A DNA stretch of 64,000 bases from Fallopia convolvulus (Eukaryota > Streptophyta > Magnoliopsida > Caryophyllales > Polygonaceae). Below the pieces are notes generated by a model. It saw nothing but the letters and a program-made list of their open reading frames with translations, was not told the DNA's origin and ran no database searches. A program made the translations under genes and the position numbers. Location of the stretch: contig OZ024733.1 of the NCBI GenBank assembly GCA_964016875.1, forward strand, positions 2,399,484 to 2,463,483, in the 5' to 3' direction. Below are positions 47,301-58,087 of this stretch, one piece after another. The stretch's first letter is position 1, and each line of letters starts with the position of its first letter.

Positions 47301-48097
47301 ATTTACATAACGAAGAAATAAAATATAAAGGAAATTAATGTATATGAAAATTTACAAAATTCAATGTATTAATCAACCTATCATCCATATTAATTACAAA
47401 AAAACATAGAGATAAGAAAATTTAAAAAGGAAATTAAGAAAAATGTAATGTAAATTTTTATCAAAATTCCATTTAAGCAAGTATTCATCAAGTTTTGTAA
47501 ATTTTTCTATTTTTTTTATCAAACTTTGATTTAAGAAAAAACCTTTAATATAAATGCATAAAAAGATAAAGAAAATCTAATTTTATTAATTTAAATTAAA
47601 ATTCGAATTTTTTTTATTTTTTGACATTTACATATAATCGTAGTCATCAACATAAAATTATATCTTTTTCTCAAAATAAAAATATATCAACATAACAAAA
47701 TTTATTATTTAAAATTATATCATTATATAGATATAAATTTTATACTTGGAGCTCAAGCCTTGTTAAAAGATAAAAAAAATATATTAAGACCCTAAATCTT
47801 GTTAAGAGATAAAAATATTAAATAATATGGAAAATATCATCTCATAGGAATTTATGTATATAAAAATTATATAAATATGTTATCTATTGTAGTAAACTAA
47901 TACATAATCCATAGATAGAAAATTATATACATAAAAAATTAAATAAACATGTTATCTATTTAGTATATATAGCAAGAATACTATAAGTTGTTACAAAATT
48001 TATTAAAATATAATTTCACATTAATTTATTTAAAAATGCCACGTGGTGCAAATTTTACAATAGACTTGGGTTCTGCTTTATAATGTATTAGGGAAGA
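44378..48097 (-). mobile_element. Helitron-like element containing a solo LTR
   Basis: On the minus strand the 3' end is a 7-bp-stem hairpin (CCCGTGA-ATA-TCACGAG) followed by AGACTTCAACTAG and then T. That is the hairpin plus CTAG plus T arrangement of Helitron 3' ends. A candidate 5' end, A then TCTTCCCTAATACATTATAA, lies at 48097. Removing the nested LTR leaves about 1.4 kb, non-coding. The 3' end is well supported; pairing with this 5' end is inferred. Confidence 0.6.
44665..47003 (+). mobile_element. Solo LTR related to the 2851 and 6022 LTRs
   Basis: It runs TGTAAGGTTCGAGTCC to ATCGGGTGTTACA. The flanks AATAT (44660-44664) and AATTT (47004-47008) match 4 of 5. Its last roughly 930 bp matches the ends of the LTRs at 2851-5369 and 6022-8535, including TTTCCGGCACGGCCCCATCG. 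The GC-rich 45070-45570 block has open frames on both strands without a recognisable domain. No internal region is present. Confidence 0.82.
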
Positions 48098-48431
48098 TGA
48101 CAAGATTTATAATTTTAAAAAATCTATGTACATAGATTGGGAAGTTTTGTTAAAAAATAAAAAGGTAAGAAGCTAATATATAATTTTTTTCAAAGTGTGG
48201 ACATTTCGAGGGTAGAGTGCGCAACGACCCCCTTAGTATAGGATATTTGGTGAAATTCAAAAAAGTTGGGGTAGTGAGTGCAACCGCGTAAAAAGTAAGG
48301 ATATTTAGAGCAATTTTTCCTATATTAAATAATAAACAATAAATGTTAGGTTCTTCAAAATAAGGAAATTGCTGGAGTTGAACTAATTTTTTTTAGAGAA
48401 TTTGATATTCGATTCCCTATTTTGATGAAAA

Positions 48432-48755
48432 CTAGTGTAATTCCCTTAAATTTACGGGTAGTTTTTAAAATTATACTATATAATATATTACAATAAATTA
48501 AAGAGAAAAAACAAAGATAATGTATATTTTAATAATTATTAATGATATTTATATAAAATTTAATATTTTTTTTGTTTTTTAATCTTTAAGATAAAAATAA
48601 ATAAATATGGAAAATATTTTTCTATATCAAACCTTCTACATTCACTTTAATATAATAAAAAAAATGAAAGAACATATTGGTTCCTTAAGTGCCATGTAGC
48701 GCAAATGTTATAGATAATTTGTTTCTATTTTATAATATATTAGCGTAAATATAGA
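48432..48755 (-). mobile_element. Short Helitron-like element
   Basis: Minus strand: palindromic CCCGTAAATTTAAGGG, then AATTACACTAG, then T at the 3' end. A candidate 5' end, A then TCTATATTTACGC, lies at 48755. The length would be 324 bp. A second possible 5' end (TCTACCCTAATACATTATAA) lies at 50263, so the true extent is uncertain. Confidence 0.45.
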
Positions 48756-49100
48756 TAGAAATTTATATTATTAATTTTTTTCAACAATCCGATAAAAATA
48801 TTTTAGCATAATCCATAACATATATAATATTGCTTATCAATAACAATAAACATAGATAGAAAATTATATAGATAGAAACTTATTTTGATACTTACTTATT
48901 TTATAAAATCTAAATTAGCCGTTTTTTATATTTAGGTTTTTTTAAGAAAGAAATCAATATTTACATAGATAGAAAATTATATATATACACATTATCTATT
49001 TTATAGGATCTAAAATCTTACCCTAAAAAAACTTCAATCTTTAAAATTTTTTTATTTATTAATGTTTATTATTTAAATAATTTTTTTAAATATGCGTATA

Positions 49101-49739
49101 CTAGCAAGACCCGGTCGTGTCATGCACGACTATGACTTGAGAATTTTTTTTATGTAGGAACAATATATTAAATCAATAATTATTTAAAATTAAATAAGTG
49201 GTGTTAAACCTCATATTTTAAAAAAATATGAGGTGTACGTACCACCGCTAATCTCATTATAAATTGATATTATACATATATATAGATTATACATATATTT
49301 TAATATTATAAAAGTGATACCTCACACATAAGGGGCGATGAATAGCAAAACCCTATTAAAATTTATGTCCATAAAAATAAAATCATAGAGATCTCACTTA
49401 TTCATAGTTTCATATTTACCATTGAATACGGTACATATATCTCACGTACTAATATAATTATATAATATTAAAGTTTATCAAATTTTGTTCATAAAGTAAA
49501 ATAGTAGAGATATCATGTACTAATTTAGTGTGTAAGGAATTAAACATCACCTACTAATATATTATGTGCAATTATTAATAACATTAGCAATATTATTATA
49601 TTATATATTTGTAAGGATTGTAAATACTAAAAATTATGAAGGGTAAAGGAGTAAATTGAAAAATTAAAAAGCTTATGTGGCATAGTTAAGAGATTGACAA
49701 ATAGGATAGAGGGATTCGAGTTTAGCAATAGTATATAGA
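49101..49739 (-). mobile_element. Helitron-like element (639 bp)
   Basis: Minus strand 3' end: hairpin GTCGTGCATGACACGAC, then CGGGTCTTGCTAG, then T. Candidate 5' end: A then TCTATATACTATTGC at 49739. The AT insertion site, TC start, hairpin and CTAG end are all as expected for a non-autonomous Helitron. It has no coding region. Confidence 0.65.
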
Positions 49740-49773
49740 TTAATTAAATTTTATTTTTTAGTATGTGATACTA

Positions 49774-50070
49774 GAGTTTGGTTCAAATGAAAGAAACTCT
49801 TATCTTGAAACGGATTCTTATCCTAAAACGAATGCACTTTTCTTAGTTCGTAGTGCACTTTTCCTAGTTCGTAATGCACTTTTTTGAATTTGCACTTTTT
49901 CGAATTTGCACTTTTCGTACTTTATAGTTCACTTTTTGTAATGAACTTTTTCGGATTGCACTTTTCGTACTTTATAATGCACTTTTGTATAAAAAGTGCA
50001 CTAGGAAGTATGAAAAGTGCATTCGTTTTACATTTCATGATAAGAGTTTGTTTCATTTGAACCAAACTCT
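49774..50070. mobile_element. TIR repeat with TGCACTTTT array
   Basis: The left end AGAGTTTGGTTCAAATGAAA is mirrored at the right end (TTTCATTTGAACCAAACTCT) with an inverted-repeat span of about 35 bp. The centre holds about eight copies of TGCACTTTT or close variants. Similar TGCACTTTT words occur at 56290-56420. No clear duplication was found, so the class is not assigned. Confidence 0.5.
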
Positions 50071-50285
50071 GCGAATTTATGAAGTGGTTAAGATAAATCG
50101 TGATTTCTAGAATTATTATTAGAGTATAATATGAATGGGGCTTTCTAGAATTACTATTTAGTTTTTTAAGTTGAAAATTTTTCTATTATTTTATTTAAGT
50201 TATGCCATGTGGCGCAAATTTTTACACATACTTGGTTTCTGTTTTATAATGTATTAGGGTAGATTATAGAGAAATTGTTGGACAT

Positions 50286-50490
50286 TTTGAAATCCAAGTT
50301 CGAATAACAGGGTTCCCTTTCTCAAACATTATTGAAAAAAGCTCCCCACTGAAGGATCTAGTTTGGATCCCAAATAATACATAAGCCTTGAAGCCCTTCA
50401 GGGTGTAATATGTCCCCATTGTGATACCATCAAGTTGAGCTTTTACCCTGGAGTTTATATCTCGCCATGTAATATGTCCCCATTGTCTGC
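50286..50490. repeat. Copied block, partner at 52420-52595
   Basis: About 180 bp matches 52420-52595, including AAGGATCTAGTTTGGATCCC and ACCATCAAGTTGAG. The LINE-derived RNase H remnant begins immediately after this copy. Confidence 0.8.
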
Positions 50491-51170
50491 ATGGATGGTT
50501 TGGAGAAATTTCTCGGATCTTTGTTCATTAGGAGACGATGTTGTGTCTTTTCTGGATTGGGCGGATACAATCTTGAGCAGACCAACGACTGATCAGGGAT
50601 TATGGGCCTATGTGTGCTGGGAAATATGGAGGGCCAGAAATAAGTACATTTTTTGAAAAAGAACTTCCTGATGTGGGTGCTATTGTCAACAGAAGTCTGG
50701 ATTTGAATGAGGAATATGTTCAGTCACAGTTTAAGGCTCCCAATGATCGAAGTGATGCGTCTGGCTCAAGGTTTAAATGGTAGAAACCACCTCCAAATTG
50801 CATCAAAATTAATGTGGATGGTTCTATTAGAGAAAAACAATGTGGTATTGGCATGGTTGGTAGAGACTCGAACGGTTTGGTGCTATTTGCTGGTGCACGA
50901 AGCATTCAGAAGGGTTCGAGTGTTGATTTGGCTGAAGCTGAAGCAACACTATGGGGCCTGAAAATCGCTCTCTCGATGGGTTTTAGCAATGTGATTTTGG
51001 AATCTGATTCTAGCAGACTTGTTCATCTGGCAACAAAAGGAACGATCCCTTTATCACCTTTTTGGGATGTTACTGCATTGGCTTTGGAGACTGGTGCTTT
51101 GTTTTTTTCTTGCTTGTGGAAACATTGCAGAAGGAGTGCCAATTGCGTTGTCGATTGGCTTAGCCGATAG
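50440..51170 (+). pseudogene. LINE 3' end with RNase H domain, degenerate
   Basis: An upstream frame (to about 50656) carries CWEIWRARNKYIF, as found between the zf-RVT segment and RNase H of plant LINEs. A frameshift near 50650 and an in-frame TAG at 50781-50783 follow. The downstream frame has the RNase H core INVDGS (first Asp), LAEAEATLWGL (Glu) and ILESDS (second Asp), ending VVDWLSR-stop at 51170. A short A-run lies near 51280. The reverse transcriptase is missing, so this is a 5'-truncated or rearranged copy. A domesticated RNase H gene is unlikely because of the two lesions. Confidence 0.75.
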
Positions 51171-51436
51171 CAACCGCCTGCTTCGTTTTTTGTTTCTAGT
51201 CCAGTTTTTCTTCCGAGTGAACTATATGATATTATTGTATTTGACAATGATTCTGCTTAATGAAGGTTTTGTTTATAAAAAAAACTTAAAGTAGTTGTTT
51301 TGCAGATTGAATTAATACTACATATAACCCTCTTCACTTTAGAATTGACCACAATATCACTCAATTAAAGATTTAATTCAGTTTGCAAAACGAAGGAATA
51401 CAACAAGTTTGGAATCTACTTAAAATTTGAAACATA

Positions 51437-52094
51437 CAGTAAAACATCTATAAATTAATAGGGTTGAGACCATGATATTTTATTATTTTATAGAGATATT
51501 AATTAACCGATAAATTAATATTTATTAATTTAAAGAGATTTTTGTAACAAGAGCTTTCAAAATGCACTATCATACAAGATTTTATTGTACGATTTTAGAA
51601 GGCTATGAGTCGGGACAATCTGATCCATGTAAGATTAATATTTTGGCTGATATCAATCTTGTAGTCTCGGCTTGGATAGTTAATGTTGAGCAAGAGGCAA
51701 TAGCAAATTGTTTTAAACACTACAAAATTCGTTCATGAGATGAAATCTCAATGAATGATTATAATTGACATTGTAAAATTTGTTTCAGAACAACGCTAGA
51801 AATGTTGGATCCAACAAGAAAAGTTAAAAATGAGCTCCAAATAGAATTAAGAAAAAACAAACAACACTACAATCATATTTCATTAGATTTTTTTAGTTAT
51901 GACTATGTAACTTTTTATATAATAATTAATTTATGATATTAACGGGGCCTTATATTTATATAATGGTTTTTTGAAAATATATAATCTTATCGAAATTTGT
52001 TAAATTTTGCATTGGCCCAAGTCGGGACCGGAGAAAAATATTAATTTAGAGAGTTTATTAATTTACCGAGTATTAATTTAGAGAGGTTCTATTG
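51437..52094. mobile_element. pogo/Emigrant-like element with transposase remnant
   Basis: The left end CAGTAAAACATCTATAAATT and the reverse complement of the right end (CAATAGAACCTCTCTAAATT) match the Emigrant/Lemi pogo-type termini, and both ends are flanked by TA. On the + strand near 51560-51740 a remnant reads RFYCTILEGYESGQSD, then INLVVSAWIVNVEQEAIANC. This resembles the C-terminal part of plant pogo/tigger transposases. Stops follow, so it is defective. The length is 658 bp. Confidence 0.75.
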
Positions 52095-52149
52095 TATCTA
52101 CAACATAGTCGTTCAATAATAAAATTCTTGTCTTGGATTAAACTAGATC

Positions 52150-52600
52150 TACTTAAATTTTGAAAAATGTCTACAACAAACATAGTCGTTCAATAATAAA
52201 ATTCTTGTCTTGGATTAAACTAGCGCTACGATTATCCCCAACGATTCTTAGTAGGGCGATAATACACCTAAAGGTGGCCCTAAGCACTCCCCACAACTAG
52301 TGGTTGATCAACTTCAACGAATGTTTACCCTCAACCTCAATCAAGGCTATGTTTCAAGGGAGAATTCCGCGCCTCTTCGATGAGGCTTTGGCATGTCACC
52401 CATTAGGTTTGAAAAGTTGAAATCCAAGTTCAGAATAACATTACAGGAAAAAGCTCCCCGCTGAAGGATCTAGTTTGGATCCCAAATAATACATAAACCT
52501 TGAAAGCCCTTTAGGGTGTAATATGTCCCCATTGTGATACCATCAAGTTGAGTGCTCGCCCTGGAGTCTATATCGCCATGTACAATGTCCCTGTGAAATT
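52150..52600. repeat. Composite block copied in part at 42437 and 50286
   Basis: 52160-52400 matches 42437-42645 (TAATACACCTAAAGGTGGCC and flanks), and 52420-52595 matches 50286-50490. Here the two halves are contiguous, so this looks like the fuller version. The unit has no recognised family. Confidence 0.65.
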
Positions 52601-52685
52601 TTCTAGGTAGATAAGAGGCAACTGGAGTGTGGTATAAAGAGAATAAGAGATAGACATTCATCGAAAGTATCACTACAATCGCCAT
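52470..52685 (-). CDS. Unrecognised 71-codon open frame
   Basis: The frame starts with ATG at 52683-52685 (MAIVVILSMNVYLLFSLYH) and ends WDPN-stop. It has a hydrophobic N-terminus, then LDGITMGTYYTLKGF. The middle part is also present in the copied block at 50286-50490, where the same frame diverges after KGF. I do not recognise it. It may be an exon remnant within a repeat rather than a gene. Confidence 0.2.
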   Translation of the reverse strand: MAIVVILSMNVYLLFSLYHTPVASYLPRKFHRDIVHGDIDSRASTQLDGITMGTYYTLKGFQGLCIIWDPN

Positions 52686-53432
52686 TCATTATGATGACCA
52701 TGATGATTGCAATACGACGACTTAAAATAATTTATAAATTTTGTTGCAATGGGGTTCGGGCGCACCCCCTTGCGTTTAGCCATTGAAGGGATGCCCCATC
52801 TTGACCCCCAAATTCTCTCGCAAGGGAATTGCGCTGGGTCAATGTTTTTGTTGGTGTCGTCGTTACAACAGGGTGGGGTTAGGGGATGTATGTGTTTGCA
52901 ACAGGGTGGGGTTGGGGATATCATACAGATGGCTTCCATGAATGGAGAGGGGAGAGTAGAGTTTGAGGTATGAGATGGAGGTCTGCAGAAGATGAATATA
53001 AAACGGACACCTAGTCAAGCCCTTAAGACTTCATGGTAGTAGCATGAAAGTAGCTTTCCTTTGTAATGTAAGCAAATTAGTCTTCTCTTTGATATATCTA
53101 TCCTCTCAGGTTTATTACAAATTGAAGGAAACCCAATTACATCCAACCAGAAACACAGGAATTTGGACGAATTCAGTATCAGATCTAATCAAATGGCATG
53201 AATGCTCCTACTGATTGTAAGTGTGAGATGGAGCTCAAGTATTGAGATATCATCAGAAACATTCATTTGTTTCGGATGCAAGCATGAATCTGATGCTCAA
53301 AACCCTAGAAATCTAATCAAATTCTCAATCCAACCACCCACAGCAGCATTTTCCACAAAGATGAATCCAATTATTCGCGATCATCAAACTATATCAATTC
53401 TAGCAAATCAAAAACCCTAGAGAGTAATTACC
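52600..53432. other. Intergenic region and 3' flank of the bL12m gene
   Basis: I see no gene. Short open frames near 52749-52973 (+) lack recognisable motifs. The right 300 bases are likely the 3' UTR and downstream region of the ribosomal-protein gene on the minus strand. Confidence 0.4.
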
Positions 53433-53981
53433 TTACTCCATTACCACTTTTGCTCCAATCGCCTTCATCTTCTCGATAATCTTCTCCGCCTCCTCCTTCG
53501 GAACCCCATTCTTCAGCACCGCCGGCGCCTTCTCCACCAGATCTTTCGCCTCCTTCAGCCCCAAATCGGTGAAGCTTCTCACCTCTTTGATGATCTTAAT
53601 CTTCGAGGAGGCTTCGAATCCGGCTTCCAGCTTCAGATCGAACACCGTTTTCTCCTCCTTCTTCTCTTCCGCCGCCGCCGCCGCCTGGCCTCCTCCGCCG
53701 CCCATCCCCCTGAGGCTGAACCCCATTCCCGGCATGATCACCGAAACTATCGGCATCTGATTTACCCCCAATTTCTTCCTCAAGAGCTCCGTTAGATCCG
53801 CTACTTCAAGCAGCGTTAGGCCGGAGATCTCGTTGACTATGGTCGATACCTTCTCCGATGGCGGCTTCCCAACGGCTTCCTGAGCTGGCGAGTTGAAGCG
53901 TCGAACAAACTTCGATTGGAGTAGCCCTAGGAATGGGAGATTTTGCGAGGATCTGGAAGTGATGACCCGGAGACACCTCAT
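53433..53981 (-). CDS. Large ribosomal subunit protein bL12m, mitochondrial
   Basis: bL12 forms the stalk of the large ribosomal subunit and recruits translation GTPases. The frame encodes 182 residues without introns. The start is the ATG at 53979-53981 (MRCLRVITSRSSQN). An upstream in-frame extension of 73 codons to about 54200 lacks any ATG and is taken as 5' UTR. The N-terminus is Arg/Ser-rich with QSKFVRRFNSP, like a mitochondrial presequence. The N-terminal dimerisation region follows (SEKVSTIVNEISGLTLLEV, then DLTELLRKKLGV). After that come a Gly/Ala-rich hinge and the C-terminal domain: EKTVFDLKLE, KIKIIKEVRSFTDLGLKEAK, LVEKAPAVLKNGVPKEEAEK, and a VVME end. Length and all three parts are as expected; no lesions. 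Nuclear-encoded plastid bL12 is the alternative, but the presequence suits mitochondria better. Confidence 0.93.
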   Translation of the reverse strand: MRCLRVITSRSSQNLPFLGLLQSKFVRRFNSPAQEAVGKPPSEKVSTIVNEISGLTLLEVADLTELLRKKLGVNQMPIVSVIMPGMGFSLRGMGGGGGQAAAAAEEKKEEKTVFDLKLEAGFEASSKIKIIKEVRSFTDLGLKEAKDLVEKAPAVLKNGVPKEEAEKIIEKMKAIGAKVVME

Positions 53982-54365
53982 TTTTCCTTGGGATAAAAAG
54001 CGAGTTTTTGGAGTTGAAATTTTCAGGCAATTTGCTAGTGGTCGTTGTAGATGAAGGCGAACATGGCTGGTTTGATCGCTTATGGACAGACGAGGCTTTG
54101 CTGGAAGATTGGATGCTGAGAAAGATCCTGGTTCAATACTTGCTGAGGGAAGAAGAAGACCATAAACCCTACTAAGATGTTTTCTCCGATTTGGGCTCAA
54201 AATTTGTCGACAAAATCAAATGACTCTTACATGGGTAGCTTCCGTTTTGGGCTAGAGTTGCTTCCTTATATTTATTGGGCTCTAGGCCTGGGGAAATAGC
54301 AAGAACTATGATATTTAAAATAATCTTGTGGTGGGTGAAACTGCGAAATTGTTGTTATTACCTAA

Positions 54366-54947
54366 CTAGTTTTATCCGTCGTACCATGTACGACTACCAT
54401 TCGATATTTTATAGACATTATAAATAGGATATTAATAAATAAAAATATAATATAAATTTTAATATAAGTAATTTATTGCTTGCAAAATGTATAATTTTTT
54501 TTATCAAATATTATATTCTTCAAATTTTATTACTTTTTATTTACGTAAATTTAAGGCTTATAAAATATTTTAATACATCTATTAAATATTTTATTATCTA
54601 TTTTTATAAATTTTAAAATTATAAATATTTATCATTAATTTTATATAAAATAAAATCACTATATATATCTATAAATAAATTCGTCAAAAGATATATGCTA
54701 AAAGATTTATATTTATTCAAAAATAATTTATCTTTAATCTTAAATACTTGTATAAGGAAGTTTTCAAAAGATATCGTTATACTAAATAGATATTTGTTTG
54801 ATGTTAAAGATAGATTTAAATAGTTAAAGAAGAATTTAATAAAAAAAGTTAAAATATTAGGAATAAAAATTAATTTTGTAATTATAAGGTGGGGCCAGAA
54901 TCGTTCTGGTGGCTCGAAAAGGGACAGCTTTAATATATAGTTATAGA
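54366..54947 (-). mobile_element. Helitron-like element (582 bp)
   Basis: Minus strand 3' end: perfect 7-bp stem hairpin GTCGTACATGGTACGAC, then GGATAAAACTAG, then T. Candidate 5' end: A then TCTATAACTATATATTAAAG at 54947. It is AT-rich and non-coding. A closely similar 5' end occurs at 55663, so an outer related element may enclose it. Confidence 0.65.
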
Positions 54948-56531
54948 TACTTATACTTGTCGTGTCATACAAATGTTATATGGATTTAATCCTTAACTTA
55001 TTTAATTAGAAGAAAATAAATTGTATAAAATTTTACAATTGTTATCATGTGAAATGGAACCAAAATTATTAAGGTGCACCCACTACGATTTTGATGGATT
55101 AATGATAATTTATTTATGAAAAATATAAATAAAAATTATTTTAATTAAAATCATTTAATTTTAAAAATCTTTTAAAAAAATATAAAAAGTAAAAATAATG
55201 TAAATTCTTATAAAATTTTTTTTTATCAAATTTAATTCTTTAAAAGTATTTTAAATAAAAATTTAAAAGATAATAAGAAATGATGAAAAAGTATGAATAA
55301 AAATAGAATTTTTAAAGACAAAAAATTCTCTATATTTTCATAAATAATTCAAAAATAAAATTAAGGAAGAGATAATGTGATTTTTTTATCAAAATTTAGG
55401 CAAATAATTATTTAGATACTGAAATATTTTTTTTATCAAAATTTGATTTAAGATTAATCTACATAAATGGATAAAAAAAATAGAGACAAAATAATTTTTT
55501 TATTTTAAATAAAACTAGAATTAATTTTTTTTTTGCACATAAATAGCAATAAATTTAATTGAAAATGATACATTAATATAAATAAAATATATTTTAGTTT
55601 ATAAGGTGGGAAAAAATTCATGTGGTGGCTCGAAAATGAACAACTTTAATATATAGTTATAGATATTTAGCATTAATATTTAATACTCATATAGTTTATT
55701 TTATTTTAGATAAAATCTTTGTTTTAGATATAATTTTTTCTCATTAATTTATCTTATTTTTTATATTATCCTAAAATAATATCAATCTATATCTATTCCC
55801 AAAATACAAAATCCTATGTGGAAAAATGCTAGTGGCTACTATATCTATTTATATGAATTTTAAAATATAACACACTTATTTTGGAAATGAATATATAACA
55901 AATGTACCAAGTATTTTTATATTAAAAACTATTCAAAAAAAAGAACAAAAATTTCAAGATAGGGCCAAACGACCAAGCCATTTCTAATGTGGTAAAAATT
56001 ATTATAATAACAAATATTCGTATTAATATTCAATAATTCTATAATTTATTTTACTTTAGATAGAATCTTTTTAACTTAAATAAATTACCATAAAGAAGCG
56101 CTAATATTTAATGTTATTGTAGTTTATTTTATTTTAGATAGAATCTTTTCTATATATGTAAATTGTCAAATATACAAAAAATCTTATGTGGCATGTAGCT
56201 AGTAAGGTTCAATAAAACAACTCTTTATCTTATAAAATAAGGAGCGTTTAAAACCATTGTTTCTCCTTGATCAAAGGGTTGATGTAAAAGTGCATTACTA
56301 AACCAAAAAAGTGCTAACAAAAATGAAGCCCGCGGCGCACGCGCTCCATGTTCGGTTCATTGTAAAACTGCATCTGTAGTGCACTTTTTCACCATAACGA
56401 TGCACTTTTGTAATTTGCGAAAAAATACAAAAATGCCACTGTGTTTCTAAAAGGGGTAGAACATCAACCCTTGGATTAAGGTGATCCAAGGATTGAAAAT
56501 GATGAAGTATTTTTCAGTCGTTTTACCTATC
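54948..56531. other. AT-rich region with a second Helitron 5' terminus
   Basis: A copy of the 5' terminus (GGTGGCTCGAAAA, then CTTTAATATATAGTTATAGA, then T) lies at 55663. The rest is very AT-rich without a gene. At 56290-56460 there is a small repeat with GTGCACTTTTTC words similar to 49774-50070. Confidence 0.45.
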
Positions 56532-58087
56532 TGTAACACCCCTATTTTGCAACGATGGGTATTACCGCCAGCGACCTCAGACTTTACCGTCCAAAGTCAC
56601 CCTAGGCTTTATAAGGCATTAAACTTGAAGAAATGCGGAATTTAAATGCTAATATATGACATTAAAAGGTGCTCAAACTTGAGACTTTAAATATTGTCAT
56701 TACATCTTAAACTGTTTCAAAACAACATGATAGAGAGTTAAACAACGAAATTAATAAAAACCTTGTTCTTGCAAAAGCGTAGTGAATCCAAAATATGAGA
56801 TAAATATTTTCGAGAAGACTTGACCTTCCTTCCTTCAACTTTCTTGATTCTTCGTCTTTAAACCTTCGAGTGAAGTTTCCTAGAGTTTGACATTTGTCGC
56901 GAAGGGCGAGAAATACCAAGCAAAAATGCGGAAAACAAATGGAATTAGTCTAAGGAGACTAAGCAAGTGAGAGCGGAAATTCTCAAGGGTAGTATGGTAA
57001 TTTTATTATTTCATCAAGGATATTAAGGGAAGAAGTACTTGAAAATTATAATCACTTTGTGGAGCTTATAAGGACGAAATTTAGTTGATCTCGAAAAGAG
57101 ATAAACTTGGATTCGAGAAGAAGGGAACCACGAGATTGTAGTTCCTCTTAGAGTACAATTAATGTTGGGAACGTTTTTAGGCCACATCAATTTTCTAGAA
57201 AACCTCTCGTACCCTTTTCAGACCGAGAGTCGGGTCGGTCTTACACGTGGTGCTAAACCGGCCCGGTTTTAATTCATTTTAATGTGCACTAGCACTTATT
57301 CTTATTACGTGTCAAAACGTTTCATATTATTTATGAAGTTTAAGGGTGTGGAGGCTGTGGAAGAGCCGAGTCTACTTAAAGGAAATGAAGGAATTTCAGG
57401 CCTCTTTCATCCTAAGTGTTCAGGCCTCTTTCATCCTGAGTGTGTAGACCTCTTTCATCCTGAGTGTGCAAGCCTCTTTCATCCTGAGGATACTAGGCCT
57501 CTTTCATCCCGAGTATATAGGCATCTAGCTAGTGCATAGTATAATATCGCCTATGTTAATCCATAACAAATCTCGAAAAGAGATTGAAACAAACAAGGCC
57601 ACAAATCATCGGTCCTAAAGTTCAGTACTAGCGTAGTACGAATAATAATAGCAATATGTCGTTAATTCTAAGCATATGAATAAACGTAAGTCCATTCATT
57701 TTAACAAACAAGTAGTTCCCAACATAGAAGAATTTCCTTAACGGAAACGAAGTATATATATAAAAAGGTTACAAAAGAGAATATCCACTTGCCTTGAATT
57801 TCCTTCGGGGATGTTACTAACTCGGAAATAAGGCGGGTTAGTGCCGTTCGAGAACCTCGACCTATTTATTCGTAAGCATGAGAATGAACACTTATTAAAA
57901 TCCTTATTTTAATTTAAAGGTAACCTTTCTCTTAGTTTCCTCTTCTAAGAGAAGGTGAGTTAAACTAAATTATTTGTTTAAATAATTTAGTTAGGAAGAA
58001 GGGTAAAATAATAATAACTCTTTTTATTATTATATTTTAGGTGACACTTATTAAGGGTTTTGCAACTTATAAAAATCGAGAAATCTT
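56532..58087 (-). mobile_element. LTR of the 24267 family, truncated by insertion of the next element
   Basis: It starts TGTAACACCCCTATTTTGCA and stays homologous to 24267-25790 until about 58078, where homology ends at the LTR of the Ty3/gypsy element. It includes the 24-bp minisatellite (57399-57522) and the GTCTAAGGAGACTAAGCAAG segment. The rest of this LTR, if present, would lie beyond 64000. Confidence 0.82.
57399..57522 (+). repeat. 24-bp minisatellite in the truncated LTR
   Basis: Five units of AGGCCTCTTTCATCCTGAGT plus variable bases, one expanded by a base. It is the same array as at 25118-25245, with different unit variants. Confidence 0.8.

Larger units (their letters stand above)
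42893..48320. mobile_element. Mutator-like TIR element with 9-bp duplication, heavily nested
   Basis: The left end GGAAAAATTGCCCTAAATAT and the reverse complement of the right end match over about 170-200 bp, including GGTCGTTGCGCACTCTACCC. The flanks TATATAAAA (42884-42892) and TATATTAAA (48321-48329) match 8 of 9. Inside are a hAT MITE (43743-44199) and a Helitron-like segment containing a solo LTR. Without these the core is under 3 kb and AT-rich, with no transposase or captured gene that I can recognise. Confidence 0.82.

Noticed and set aside
50814..51170. Stand-alone RNase H gene
   Set aside because: A stop at 50781 and a frameshift near 50650 separate it from the LINE-type upstream part; it is a retroelement remnant.
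53982..54200. 73-codon N-terminal extension of the bL12m frame
   Set aside because: It has no ATG, and the ATG at 53981 gives a normal length and presequence.
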